Shown here: one piece after another, positions 26,616 through 34,121 of the stretch | Layout: the number at the start of each line of letters is the position of its first letter | Numbering within the stretch: position 1 is the first letter of the stretch | Assembly (NCBI GenBank): GCA_018333605.1 | Contig: JAGXSV010000050.1 | Location: forward strand, 61,739 to 125,738 | Reading direction: 5' to 3' | DNA: 64,000 nucleotides | DNA from: Hydrogenophaga sp. | GTDB taxonomy: Bacteria; Pseudomonadota; Gammaproteobacteria; Burkholderiales; Burkholderiaceae_C | Position numbers and translations under genes: made by a program | Notes under the pieces: generated by a model | The model's input: only the letters and a program-made list of their open reading frames with translations | The model's database searches: none | What the model was told of the DNA's origin: nothing

Positions 26616-28412
26616 ATGCCCGTTTACAACCCGCCTCTGCGTGACATGCAGTTTGTGATGCACGAGGTGCTGCACGTCACCGACGAATTCAAGTCGATGC
26701 CCCAGCACGCCGACACCGATGTGGACACCATCAATGCGGTGCTGGAAGAGGCGGGCAAGTTTGCTTCGCAGGTGATTTTTCCGCTGAACATCAGCGGCGA
26801 CACCGAGGGCTGCAAGCTCAACCGCGACACCCACGAAGTGACCACGCCCACCGGTTTCAAGGAAGCCTACAAAACCTACGTGGACGGCGGCTGGGCGGCC
26901 CTGAGTTGTGACCCCGCCTACGGCGGCCAGGGCTTGCCACTGGTGGTGAACCAGTGCCTGTACGAAATGATGAACAGCGCCAACCAGGCCTGGACCATGT
27001 ACCCCGGCCTGACGCACGGTGCCTATGCCTCGCTGCACACGCACGGCACCGACGAGCAAAAGGCCACCTACCTGCACAAGATGACCAGCGGCGAATGGAC
27101 CGGCACCATGTGCCTGACCGAACCCCACTGCGGCACCGATCTGGGCCTGATGCGCACCAAGGCCGAGCCACAGGCCGATGGCACCTACAAGCTCACCGGC
27201 AACAAGATTTTCATCAGCGCCGGTGAGCACGACATGACTGAGAACATCATCCACCTGGTGTTGGCCCGCCTGCCCGATGCGCCTCCCGGCATCAAGGGCG
27301 TGAGCCTGTTCGTCGTGCCCAAGTTCAACGTGAACAAGGACGGCACGCTGGGCGAGCGCAACGGCATTTACTGCGGTGGCCTCGAACACAAAATGGGCAT
27401 CCACGGCAACGCCACGGCGCAGATCGTGCTGGACGGCGCGGTGGGCACGCTGGTGGGCCAGCCCAACAAGGGCATGCAGGGCATGTTTGTCATGATGAAC
27501 GCCGCCCGCCTGGGCGTGGGCAACCAGAGCCTGGGCCTGACCGAGGTGGCTTACCAGAACGCCTTGGCATATGCCAAAGACCGTATCCAGATGCGCAGCC
27601 TGACCGGCCCCAAGGCGAAAGACAAGCCGGCTGATCCGATCATCGTGCACCCCGATGTGCGCCGCATGCTGCTCACCGCCAAGGCCTACGCCGAAGGTGG
27701 CCGTGCGCTGGCCATCTACAGTTCGGTGCTGCTGGAAAAGTCGCACAACCACCCCGACGAAAAGGTGCGCAAGGACAGCGACGAAATGCTGTCGTTGCTG
27801 ACCCCCATCGTCAAAGCCTTCCTGACCGACAACGGCTACAACGCCGCCACCCAGTGCCAGCAGGTGTTTGGCGGCCACGGTTACATCAAGGAATGGGGCA
27901 TGGAGCAGCATGTGCGCGACGCCCGCATCAACATGATTTACGAAGGCACCAACACCATCCAGAGCCTGGACCTGCTGGGCCGCAAGGTGCTGGGCAACAA
28001 CGGTGCCACGCTGAAGAAATTTGGCAAGCTGGTGGGCGCGCTGGTGCAAGAAGAAGGCGTGAACGAGAAGATGGCCGAGTTCATCAACCCGATCGCGGTG
28101 CTGGGTGAACAGATCACCAAGTTCACCATGGAGCTGGGCTTCAAGGGCATGCAGAACGCCGACGAAGTGGGCGCCGCCGCTGTGGACTACCTGCGCGTGG
28201 CCGGCCACCTGGTGTTTGGCTATTTCTGGGCCCGCATGGCGCAGGTGGCGCTGCGCGAGATTGCCGCCGGCAACACCGACCCGTTTTACGTGGCCAAGCT
28301 GCAGACCGCCCGCTTCTATTTCGCCAAGCTGTTCCCCGAAACCGCCACGCTGATGCGCACGGCGCGTTCGGGCAGCAAGGTGCTGATGGACACCGACGCG
28401 GCGCTGGCTTGA
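26616..28412 (+). CDS. Acyl-CoA dehydrogenase, long FadE/DmdC-like type
   Basis: 598 residues. FAD and substrate blocks are present (MCLTEPHCGTDLGLMRTKA, KIFISAGEHDM, GLEHKMGIHGN). The motif YEGTNTIQ carries the catalytic Glu, and a C-terminal extension of about 150 residues marks the long acyl-CoA dehydrogenase class. It makes the first double bond in beta-oxidation. CAGGAG lies before the ATG. It starts the run ACAD, DUF2147, HAD/ECH, (DUF559), thiolase. Confidence 0.94.
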   Translation: MPVYNPPLRDMQFVMHEVLHVTDEFKSMPQHADTDVDTINAVLEEAGKFASQVIFPLNISGDTEGCKLNRDTHEVTTPTGFKEAYKTYVDGGWAALSCDPAYGGQGLPLVVNQCLYEMMNSANQAWTMYPGLTHGAYASLHTHGTDEQKATYLHKMTSGEWTGTMCLTEPHCGTDLGLMRTKAEPQADGTYKLTGNKIFISAGEHDMTENIIHLVLARLPDAPPGIKGVSLFVVPKFNVNKDGTLGERNGIYCGGLEHKMGIHGNATAQIVLDGAVGTLVGQPNKGMQGMFVMMNAARLGVGNQSLGLTEVAYQNALAYAKDRIQMRSLTGPKAKDKPADPIIVHPDVRRMLLTAKAYAEGGRALAIYSSVLLEKSHNHPDEKVRKDSDEMLSLLTPIVKAFLTDNGYNAATQCQQVFGGHGYIKEWGMEQHVRDARINMIYEGTNTIQSLDLLGRKVLGNNGATLKKFGKLVGALVQEEGVNEKMAEFINPIAVLGEQITKFTMELGFKGMQNADEVGAAAVDYLRVAGHLVFGYFWARMAQVALREIAAGNTDPFYVAKLQTARFYFAKLFPETATLMRTARSGSKVLMDTDAALA

Positions 28413-28456
28413 TTCGGTTGTTCCCTTCCTTGCGTCCCATCTTCAGAGGTGTGCAC

Positions 28457-28897
28457 ATGATCAAGACTTCCCTCGCTGCCGTTGTTCTGGCGGTGTTTGC
28501 GACCGGGGCCTGGGCCCAGAACACCCCTGTGGGCGCCTGGCATTCGATCGACGACAAAACCAAAGAGGTCAAGTCTGAGATCGTCATTACCGACAACGGT
28601 GGCGTGCTGTCTGGCAAGGTGGTCAAGCTCTTGCGCAAGGACGCCAGGCAGGATGCGGTGTGCGATCTGTGCACCGACGACCGCAAGGACAAGCCGGTGC
28701 TGGGCATGGAAATCATCCGCGGCGCCAGGAAGGCCGAGGGCAAGGACGTGTGGGAAGGCGGCAAGATTCTGGATCCCGAAAACGGCAAGGCCTACACCTT
28801 GCGCCTGACACCGATCGAAGGCGGGAAAAAACTGGAAGTGCGCGGCTCGGTCTTTGGTATCGGGCGCACGCAAACCTGGATTCGGGTGACCAATTGA
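28457..28897 (+). CDS. DUF2147 periplasmic protein
   Basis: 146 residues. A signal peptide (MIKTSLAAVVLAVFATGAWA, cleavage before QN) leads into a small beta-rich domain with GAWHSIDDKTKEVKSEI, KDKPVLGMEII and DPENGKAYTLRL, the DUF2147 signature. Its function is unknown. It lies between two beta-oxidation genes on the same strand. Confidence 0.88.
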   Translation: MIKTSLAAVVLAVFATGAWAQNTPVGAWHSIDDKTKEVKSEIVITDNGGVLSGKVVKLLRKDARQDAVCDLCTDDRKDKPVLGMEIIRGARKAEGKDVWEGGKILDPENGKAYTLRLTPIEGGKKLEVRGSVFGIGRTQTWIRVTN

Positions 28898-28919
28898 AGC
28901 ACCCCCGCAGCACTTGATC

Positions 28920-28995
28920 CACCCCCGCCGCGCTTCGCGCAACCCCCTTGAGGGGGCGGCACCAGCAGGCCGGCCAAGCCGGTTATGCGGTGCCT
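28920..28995. repeat. C-rich palindromic intergenic repeat, copy A
   Basis: Order of parts: CACCCCCGCC, GCGCTTCGCGC, an ACCCCC-TTGA-GGGGG hairpin, then GGCCGGCCAAGCCGG. A related copy is at 33122-33204, and the parts recur in the 81-bp units at 57427-57746. It lies between DUF2147 and the HAD/ECH gene. Confidence 0.7.
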
Positions 28996-29046
28996 CCAGA
29001 CCAACCACCTCACACGCGTCGCATGGCGCGTAAAGGAACCTGATTC

Positions 29047-31446
29047 ATGAACCGATTTCAAGTGAAAAAAGTCGCCGTGCTTGGCGCAGGCGTGATGGGC
29101 GCGCAGATCGCTGCGCACCTGGTCAACGTCAAGGTGCCGGTGGTCCTTTTTGATCTTCCCGCCAAGGAAGGCCCGAAGAACGGCATCGTGACCCGCGCCA
29201 TCGAAAACCTCAAAAAGCTCAAGCCCGCTCCGCTGGGTGTGGTGGCAGACGCCGATCTGATCGGCCAGGCCAATTACGAAGAGCACATGGAACAGTTGCG
29301 CGACTGCGACCTGATCATCGAAGCGATTGCCGAGCGCATGGACTGGAAGCTCGATCTGTACACCAAGATCGCGCCCTTCCTGGCACCGCACGCCATCGTG
29401 GCCAGCAACACCTCGGGCCTGTCGATCACGAAGCTCAGCGAAGCGCTGCCCGAGAGCATCAAGCCGCATTTCTGTGGCATCCACTTCTTCAACCCGCCGC
29501 GCTACATGACGCTGGTGGAGCTGATCGCCACACCCACCACCGAGCCCAAGGTGCTCGACGACCTGGAAGCCTTTGTGACCAGCGGCCTGGGTAAGGGCGT
29601 GGTGCGCGCCAAGGACACGCCCAACTTCATTGCCAACCGCATCGGCATTGCCGGCATGCTGGCGACGATGAAAGAGGTGGAGAACTTCGGTCTGACCTAT
29701 GACGTGGTGGACGACCTGACCGGCAAGCGCCTGGGCCGCGCCAGCAGCGGCACCTTCCGCACCGCCGACGTGGTGGGTCTGGACACCATGGCCCATGTGG
29801 TCAAGACGTTGCAGGACAACCTGAGTCTGGAGACCGATCCGTTTTACGAGAGCTTCGGCACACCGCCGGTGCTCAAGGCGCTCATTGACGCTGGCCACCT
29901 GGGCCAGAAGGCCAAGGCCGGCTTCTTCAAAAAGGTGGGCCGCGACATCTTGCGCTACGAGCTGGAGAGCGGCGAATACGTGCCTGCGGGCGCCAAGGCC
30001 GACGAGGTTTATGGCCGCATGCTCAAGCGCCCCGCCGCCGAGCGCCTGAAGCTGCTGCGCAACGCAGAAGGTCCGCAAGGCCAGTTTCTGTGGGCCATTT
30101 TGCGCAACAGCTTCCATTACGCCGCGGTGCATCTGGCCAGCATTGCCGACACCGCCCGCGACGTGGACCAGGCCATGCGCTGGGGTTTTGGCATGAAGCA
30201 AGGCCCGTTTGAGCTGTGGCAAGAAGCCGGCTGGCTCGACGTCGCGCAGATGGTGCAAGAGGACATTGACGCCGGCAAAGCCCTGAGCCGCGCACCCCTG
30301 CCCGACTGGGTGTTCAAAGGCCCCGTGGCCGAGGCCGGTGGTGTGCACACGGCGCAGGGTTCGTGGAACCCGAGCAAGGGCGTGTTTGAAGCGCGCCGCA
30401 GCCTGCCGGTCTACGCGCGCCAGCACTTCCCCGAGCTGCTGCTGGGTGAAGCGGGACCGAAGTTCGAGACTGCGGGCACCACCATCGAAGAAAACGACGG
30501 CCTGCGTGTGTGGACGCTCGATGGCGAGGTGCTGATCGCCAGCATCAAAACCAAGATGCACGCCATCAGCCCCGATGTGTGCGAGGGCCTGATGGCCGCG
30601 GTGGACCTGGCTGAAAAAGAATACCAGGGCCTGGTGGTGTGGTCGGGCGACGAGCCCTTCAGCGCCGGTGCCGACCTGCAGGCCATGCTGCCCGCCTTCA
30701 TGGCGGTGGGCGTGAGCGCCATTGAAGATGCAGAAGGCTTCATGCAGCAGACCATGCTGCGCCTGCGCTATGCCAACGTGCCGGTGGTGAGCGCCGTGCG
30801 TGGTCTGGCCCTGGGTGGCGGTTGCGAGCTGGCCGTGCACAGCGCGCGCCGCGTGGTGCACATGGAAAGCTACATTGGCCTGGTGGAGGTGGGCGTGGGC
30901 CTGGTGCCCGGCGCCGGTGGCCTCACCTACATTGCCCGCCGTGCCGCGGAAAACGCCGAAACCTCGACCGGCAAAGACCTGTTGCCGTTCCTGACCGAAG
31001 GCTTCACCGCCGCCGCCATGGCCAAGGTCGGCACCAGCGCGCTGGAATCGCGCCAGCTGGGTTTCGTGCTGCATTCCGATGTGATCGTGCCCCACAAAGA
31101 CGAGCTGCTGTTTGTGGCCCTGAACGAAGCCAAAGCCCTGTTTGTGGGCGGCTACCGTGCACCGCACAAGCGCCTGTTCCCGGTGGCTGGCCGTTCGGGC
31201 AAGGCCACCATTCTGGGCAGCCTGGTCAACATGCGCGACGGCGGTTTCATCAGCCAGCACGACTTTCACATTGCGTCGCTGATTGCGCATGTGGTGACGG
31301 GCGGCGATGTGGACCCCGGCACGCTGGTGAGCGAGGAGTATTTGATGACGCTGGAGCGCCAGGCGTTTTGCTCGCTGATCGTGCACCCGAAGACGCAGGA
31401 GCGGATTTTGGGGATGTTGAACACCGGGCGCCCTGTGCGGAACTGA
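29047..31446 (+). CDS. 3-hydroxyacyl-CoA dehydrogenase/enoyl-CoA hydratase fusion (FadB-like, HAD first)
   Basis: 799 residues. The NAD-binding HAD domain comes first (VAVLGAGVMGAQIAAHL; IEAIAERMDWK; HFFNPPRYMTLVEL), with the dehydrogenase helical domain after it. A crotonase-fold domain follows at about 490-720 (FSAGADLQAML and LALGGGCELAVHS form the oxyanion hole). This order is the reverse of E. coli FadB and common in beta- and alphaproteobacteria. It hydrates enoyl-CoA and oxidises the product. The thiolase gene follows after a REP-flanked insertion. Confidence 0.94.
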   Translation: MNRFQVKKVAVLGAGVMGAQIAAHLVNVKVPVVLFDLPAKEGPKNGIVTRAIENLKKLKPAPLGVVADADLIGQANYEEHMEQLRDCDLIIEAIAERMDWKLDLYTKIAPFLAPHAIVASNTSGLSITKLSEALPESIKPHFCGIHFFNPPRYMTLVELIATPTTEPKVLDDLEAFVTSGLGKGVVRAKDTPNFIANRIGIAGMLATMKEVENFGLTYDVVDDLTGKRLGRASSGTFRTADVVGLDTMAHVVKTLQDNLSLETDPFYESFGTPPVLKALIDAGHLGQKAKAGFFKKVGRDILRYELESGEYVPAGAKADEVYGRMLKRPAAERLKLLRNAEGPQGQFLWAILRNSFHYAAVHLASIADTARDVDQAMRWGFGMKQGPFELWQEAGWLDVAQMVQEDIDAGKALSRAPLPDWVFKGPVAEAGGVHTAQGSWNPSKGVFEARRSLPVYARQHFPELLLGEAGPKFETAGTTIEENDGLRVWTLDGEVLIASIKTKMHAISPDVCEGLMAAVDLAEKEYQGLVVWSGDEPFSAGADLQAMLPAFMAVGVSAIEDAEGFMQQTMLRLRYANVPVVSAVRGLALGGGCELAVHSARRVVHMESYIGLVEVGVGLVPGAGGLTYIARRAAENAETSTGKDLLPFLTEGFTAAAMAKVGTSALESRQLGFVLHSDVIVPHKDELLFVALNEAKALFVGGYRAPHKRLFPVAGRSGKATILGSLVNMRDGGFISQHDFHIASLIAHVVTGGDVDPGTLVSEEYLMTLERQAFCSLIVHPKTQERILGMLNTGRPVRN

Positions 31447-31450
31447 CGCA

Positions 31451-31885
31451 ATGCAGTCGACCGAGGCCGAAGTGACTTACCCCCTCTCCCGCATGCGGGA
31501 GAGGGTTGGGGTGAGGGCGGACGCCAAGGTGAAAGCACGTGGGTTGCGCGGGCAGATGACCGATGCTGAGCTCCTGCTTTGGCAGCACCTTCGTGGCCGC
31601 CGTTTCCAGGACTTCAAGTTCCGCCGGCAGCGCCCGCTTGGCCCCTACATCCTCGACTTCGTTTGTTTGGAAGCGGGCTTGGCGATCGAAGTCGATGGCG
31701 GTCAGCACAGCGAGCAGCAGGCGCATGACCAAGCGCGAACCACGTTGATTGAAGACCAGGGCCTGACTGTGGTCCGGTTCTGGAACCATGAAGTGATGAA
31801 CGAAACACCTGCCGTGCTGGAAAGAATCTGGCACATGTTGCAGACCCTCACCCCAACCCTCTCCCGCACGCGGGCGAGGGAGTAA
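31451..31885 (+). CDS. DUF559 (Vsr-like) endonuclease-domain protein inside a REP pair
   Basis: 144 residues if started at 31451. The domain runs MTDAELLLWQHLRGRRFQDF, FRRQRPLGPYILDFVCLE, AIEVDGGQH, TVVRFWNHEV, the restriction-endonuclease-like fold of DUF559. The first residues (PLSRMRERVGVRAD) and last residues (LTPTLSRTRARE) are translated from REP palindromes at 31482-31517 and 31844-31880. The real start may be the ATG inside the first REP hairpin or the Met of MTDAE. No RBS is visible. It interrupts the HAD/ECH-thiolase gene pair. Function unknown. Confidence 0.75.
   Translation: MQSTEAEVTYPLSRMRERVGVRADAKVKARGLRGQMTDAELLLWQHLRGRRFQDFKFRRQRPLGPYILDFVCLEAGLAIEVDGGQHSEQQAHDQARTTLIEDQGLTVVRFWNHEVMNETPAVLERIWHMLQTLTPTLSRTRARE
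31482..31517 (+). repeat. REP palindrome, left border of the DUF559 unit
   Basis: Hairpin CCCTCTCCCGC-AT-GCGGGAGAGGG followed by the tail TTGGGGTGAGGG, which points into the nuclease gene. It is inverted relative to the copy at 31844-31880 and nearly identical to the REPs at 53546-53683. Confidence 0.9.
31844..31880 (-). repeat. REP palindrome, right border of the DUF559 unit
   Basis: ACCCTCACCCCAA tail, then CCCTCTCCCGC-AC-GCGGGCGAGGG hairpin; the tail faces inward. One base of the hairpin differs from the left copy. It forms the last codons of the nuclease frame. Confidence 0.9.
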
Positions 31886-31909
31886 AACCGAATACCGAAG
31901 GCACCTCCC

Positions 31910-33115
31910 ATGAAACAAATCCAAGACGCCTACATCGTCGCCGCGACCCGCACCCCCATTGGCCGCTCGCACAAGGGTTCGTTCAAGCACCTGCGCCCCG
32001 ACGACCTGCTGGCCATTGCGCTGCGCTCGGCGCTGGCTCAGGCCCCGGGGCTGGACCCGAAGGCCATTGAAGACATCATTTGCGGTTGTGCGATTCCGGA
32101 GGCGCAGCAGGGCCTGAACGTGGCCCGCATCGGTGCCATCCTGGCGGGCCTGCCCAACACGGTGGGCGGCATCACCGTGAACCGGTTTTGCGCTTCAGGC
32201 TTGTCGGCTGTGCAGATGGCGGCCGACCGCATCCGCGTAGGCGAGGCCGAGGTGATGATTGCCGCCGGTGTGGAAAGCATGAGCATGGTGCCCATGATGG
32301 GCAATTCGCCCAGCCTGTCGCCCGCTATTTTCAGCAACACCGACGACGTTGAAAAATACGGCATCGCCTACGGCATGGGTCTCACCGCCGAGAAGGTGGC
32401 GCAGCAGTGGAAGGTCTCGCGCGACGCGCAGGACGCCTTTGCCGTGCAGTCGCACGCGCGCGCTGTGGCGGCCATGAAGGCTGGCGAGTTCACCGACGAG
32501 ATGACCCCCGTGGAAGTGACCGAACGCCAGGTGAACCTGGAGACCGCCGAGGTGACCACCACCACCCGCACCGTGAGCCTGGACGAGGGCGCGCGCCCCG
32601 ACACCACCGCCGAGAGCCTGGCCCGCCTGCGCACCGTGTTTGCGGCGCGCGGCTCGGTCACCGCTGGCAACAGCTCGCAAACCAGCGACGGCGCGGGTGC
32701 GCTGATCCTGGCCAGCGAGTCGGCCATCAAGCGCTACAACCTCACACCGCTGGCCCGCTTCGTCAGCTACGCCAGCCGCGGTGTGCCGCCGCACATCATG
32801 GGCATTGGTCCGGTGGAAGCCATTCCGGCGGCGCTGAAATACGCCGGCCTGCACCAGAACGACATCGACTGGTTTGAACTGAACGAAGCCTTTGCCGCGC
32901 AGTCGCTGGCGGTCATGAACACGCTGGGTCTGGACCCTGCCAAGGTCAACCCCATGGGCGGCGCGATTGCGCTGGGCCACCCGCTGGGCGCCACCGGTGC
33001 CATCCGGGCGGCTACGGTGGTGCACGCGCTGCGCCGGCACAACAAGCGGTACGGCATGGTGACGATGTGCGTGGGCATGGGGCAGGGCGCTGCGGGCATT
33101 TTTGAGCGGGTGTGA
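31910..33115 (+). CDS. fadA: Acetyl-CoA C-acyltransferase (thiolase)
   Basis: 401 residues. Thiolase blocks: TVNRFCASGLSAVQMA with the nucleophilic Cys (about 91), NEAFAAQSLAVM with the catalytic His region, GGAIALGHPLGATGAI and the second Cys in MVTMCVGMGQG. It cleaves 3-ketoacyl-CoA in the last step of beta-oxidation. It lies 24 bp after the DUF559 frame and would originally have followed the HAD/ECH gene directly. A C-rich repeat follows. Confidence 0.95.
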   Translation: MKQIQDAYIVAATRTPIGRSHKGSFKHLRPDDLLAIALRSALAQAPGLDPKAIEDIICGCAIPEAQQGLNVARIGAILAGLPNTVGGITVNRFCASGLSAVQMAADRIRVGEAEVMIAAGVESMSMVPMMGNSPSLSPAIFSNTDDVEKYGIAYGMGLTAEKVAQQWKVSRDAQDAFAVQSHARAVAAMKAGEFTDEMTPVEVTERQVNLETAEVTTTTRTVSLDEGARPDTTAESLARLRTVFAARGSVTAGNSSQTSDGAGALILASESAIKRYNLTPLARFVSYASRGVPPHIMGIGPVEAIPAALKYAGLHQNDIDWFELNEAFAAQSLAVMNTLGLDPAKVNPMGGAIALGHPLGATGAIRAATVVHALRRHNKRYGMVTMCVGMGQGAAGIFERV

Positions 33116-33121
33116 AATGAA

Positions 33122-33204
33122 CCCCCCCGCGCCGCTTCGCGTCACCCCCCAAGGGGCGGCACTGGCGGCCCGGCAAAGCCGGTGCCGCTGTGCCCTGGGT
33201 GGCG
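33122..33204. repeat. C-rich palindromic intergenic repeat, copy B
   Basis: Order of parts: ACCCCCCC, GCGCCGCTTCGCG, ACCCCCCAAGGGG, then GGCGGCCCGGCAAAGCCGG and GGTGCCG. It has the same architecture as 28920-28995. It follows the thiolase stop by 6 bp and may end or stabilise the operon transcript. Confidence 0.7.
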
Positions 33205-33275
33205 CCTCGCTTTCGCAAGGAAGTTGGGTCGCCTGGAAGACTGTTTGACCGCCCATTTTCTGCATACTGGCGTCC

Positions 33276-34097
33276 ATGACCCCACACGTGTTTGACCAGG
33301 CCATCGCGCTCACCCCCACCGCAAATGGCGTTTACACCGGCGCCACGTCACCCGCCTACGCCAACATGGTGGGCCCGTTTGGCGGCATCACGGCGGCCAC
33401 GGTGCTGAATGCCGTGATGCGGCATCCCGCCCTGCTGGGCGAGCCGCTGTCGCTCACGGTGAACTTTTGCGCCGCCCTGGCCGACGGCCCTTTCACGGTG
33501 TCTGCGCAACCGGTGCGCACCAACCGCTCGACCCAGCACTGGGTGATGGCGGTCACGCAGATAGCCGCTTCGGGCGAAGCCGAGACGGTGGTGACCGCGT
33601 CGGCCGTGACGGCCGCGCGCCGCGAAACCTGGAGTGTGGACGACGAGCCCATGCCGGTCGTTCCGACCCCGACCGAGGTGCCGCCGTACACCGTACCTTC
33701 GCCGGTCGAGTGGATCAGTCGCTACGAGATGCGTCCCATCGAAGGGGCGATCCCGAACAGCTGGGACGGCACGGGCAGCGACAGCCTCTCGCGTCTTTGG
33801 ATGCGTGAGACCCCGCCACGCTCGCTGGACCTCTGCGGTCTCGCTGCATTGGCCGATGTGTTTTTTCCACGCATCTGGCTGCGCCGCGCCACACGCGTAC
33901 CTGCGGGCACGGTGTCGATGACGGTGTATTTCCATGCCGGCTCCGCGCAGCTGGCCGAAGTGGGCCACGGCTGGGTGCTCGGCCAAGCGAGGGCACAGGC
34001 CTTTCGCAACGGTTTTTTTGACCAGACGGCCCAGCTCTGGACCGAAGCCGGCCACCTGCTGGCCACCAGCCATCAGCTGGTCTATTACAAAAACTGA
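33276..34097 (+). CDS. Acyl-CoA thioesterase (double hotdog, TesB-like)
   Basis: 273 residues. An N-terminal hotdog block (YANMVGPFGGITAATVLNAV) and a C-terminal one (TVSMTVYFHAGSAQLAEVG, FFDQTAQLWTEAGHLLATSHQ) give the double-hotdog layout of TesB/4HBT_3 thioesterases, which release CoA from acyl-CoA. The late DQ pair is present. It is on the same strand as the beta-oxidation genes but separated by a repeat. Confidence 0.87.
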   Translation: MTPHVFDQAIALTPTANGVYTGATSPAYANMVGPFGGITAATVLNAVMRHPALLGEPLSLTVNFCAALADGPFTVSAQPVRTNRSTQHWVMAVTQIAASGEAETVVTASAVTAARRETWSVDDEPMPVVPTPTEVPPYTVPSPVEWISRYEMRPIEGAIPNSWDGTGSDSLSRLWMRETPPRSLDLCGLAALADVFFPRIWLRRATRVPAGTVSMTVYFHAGSAQLAEVGHGWVLGQARAQAFRNGFFDQTAQLWTEAGHLLATSHQLVYYKN

Positions 34098-34121
34098 GGT
34101 CGATGCCGCGGGCCCCAGGGC

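Noticed and set aside
28792..31386. An 864-codon minus-strand open frame opposite the HAD/ECH gene
   Set aside because: It has no domain or RBS and the opposite strand encodes a complete FadB-like enzyme.
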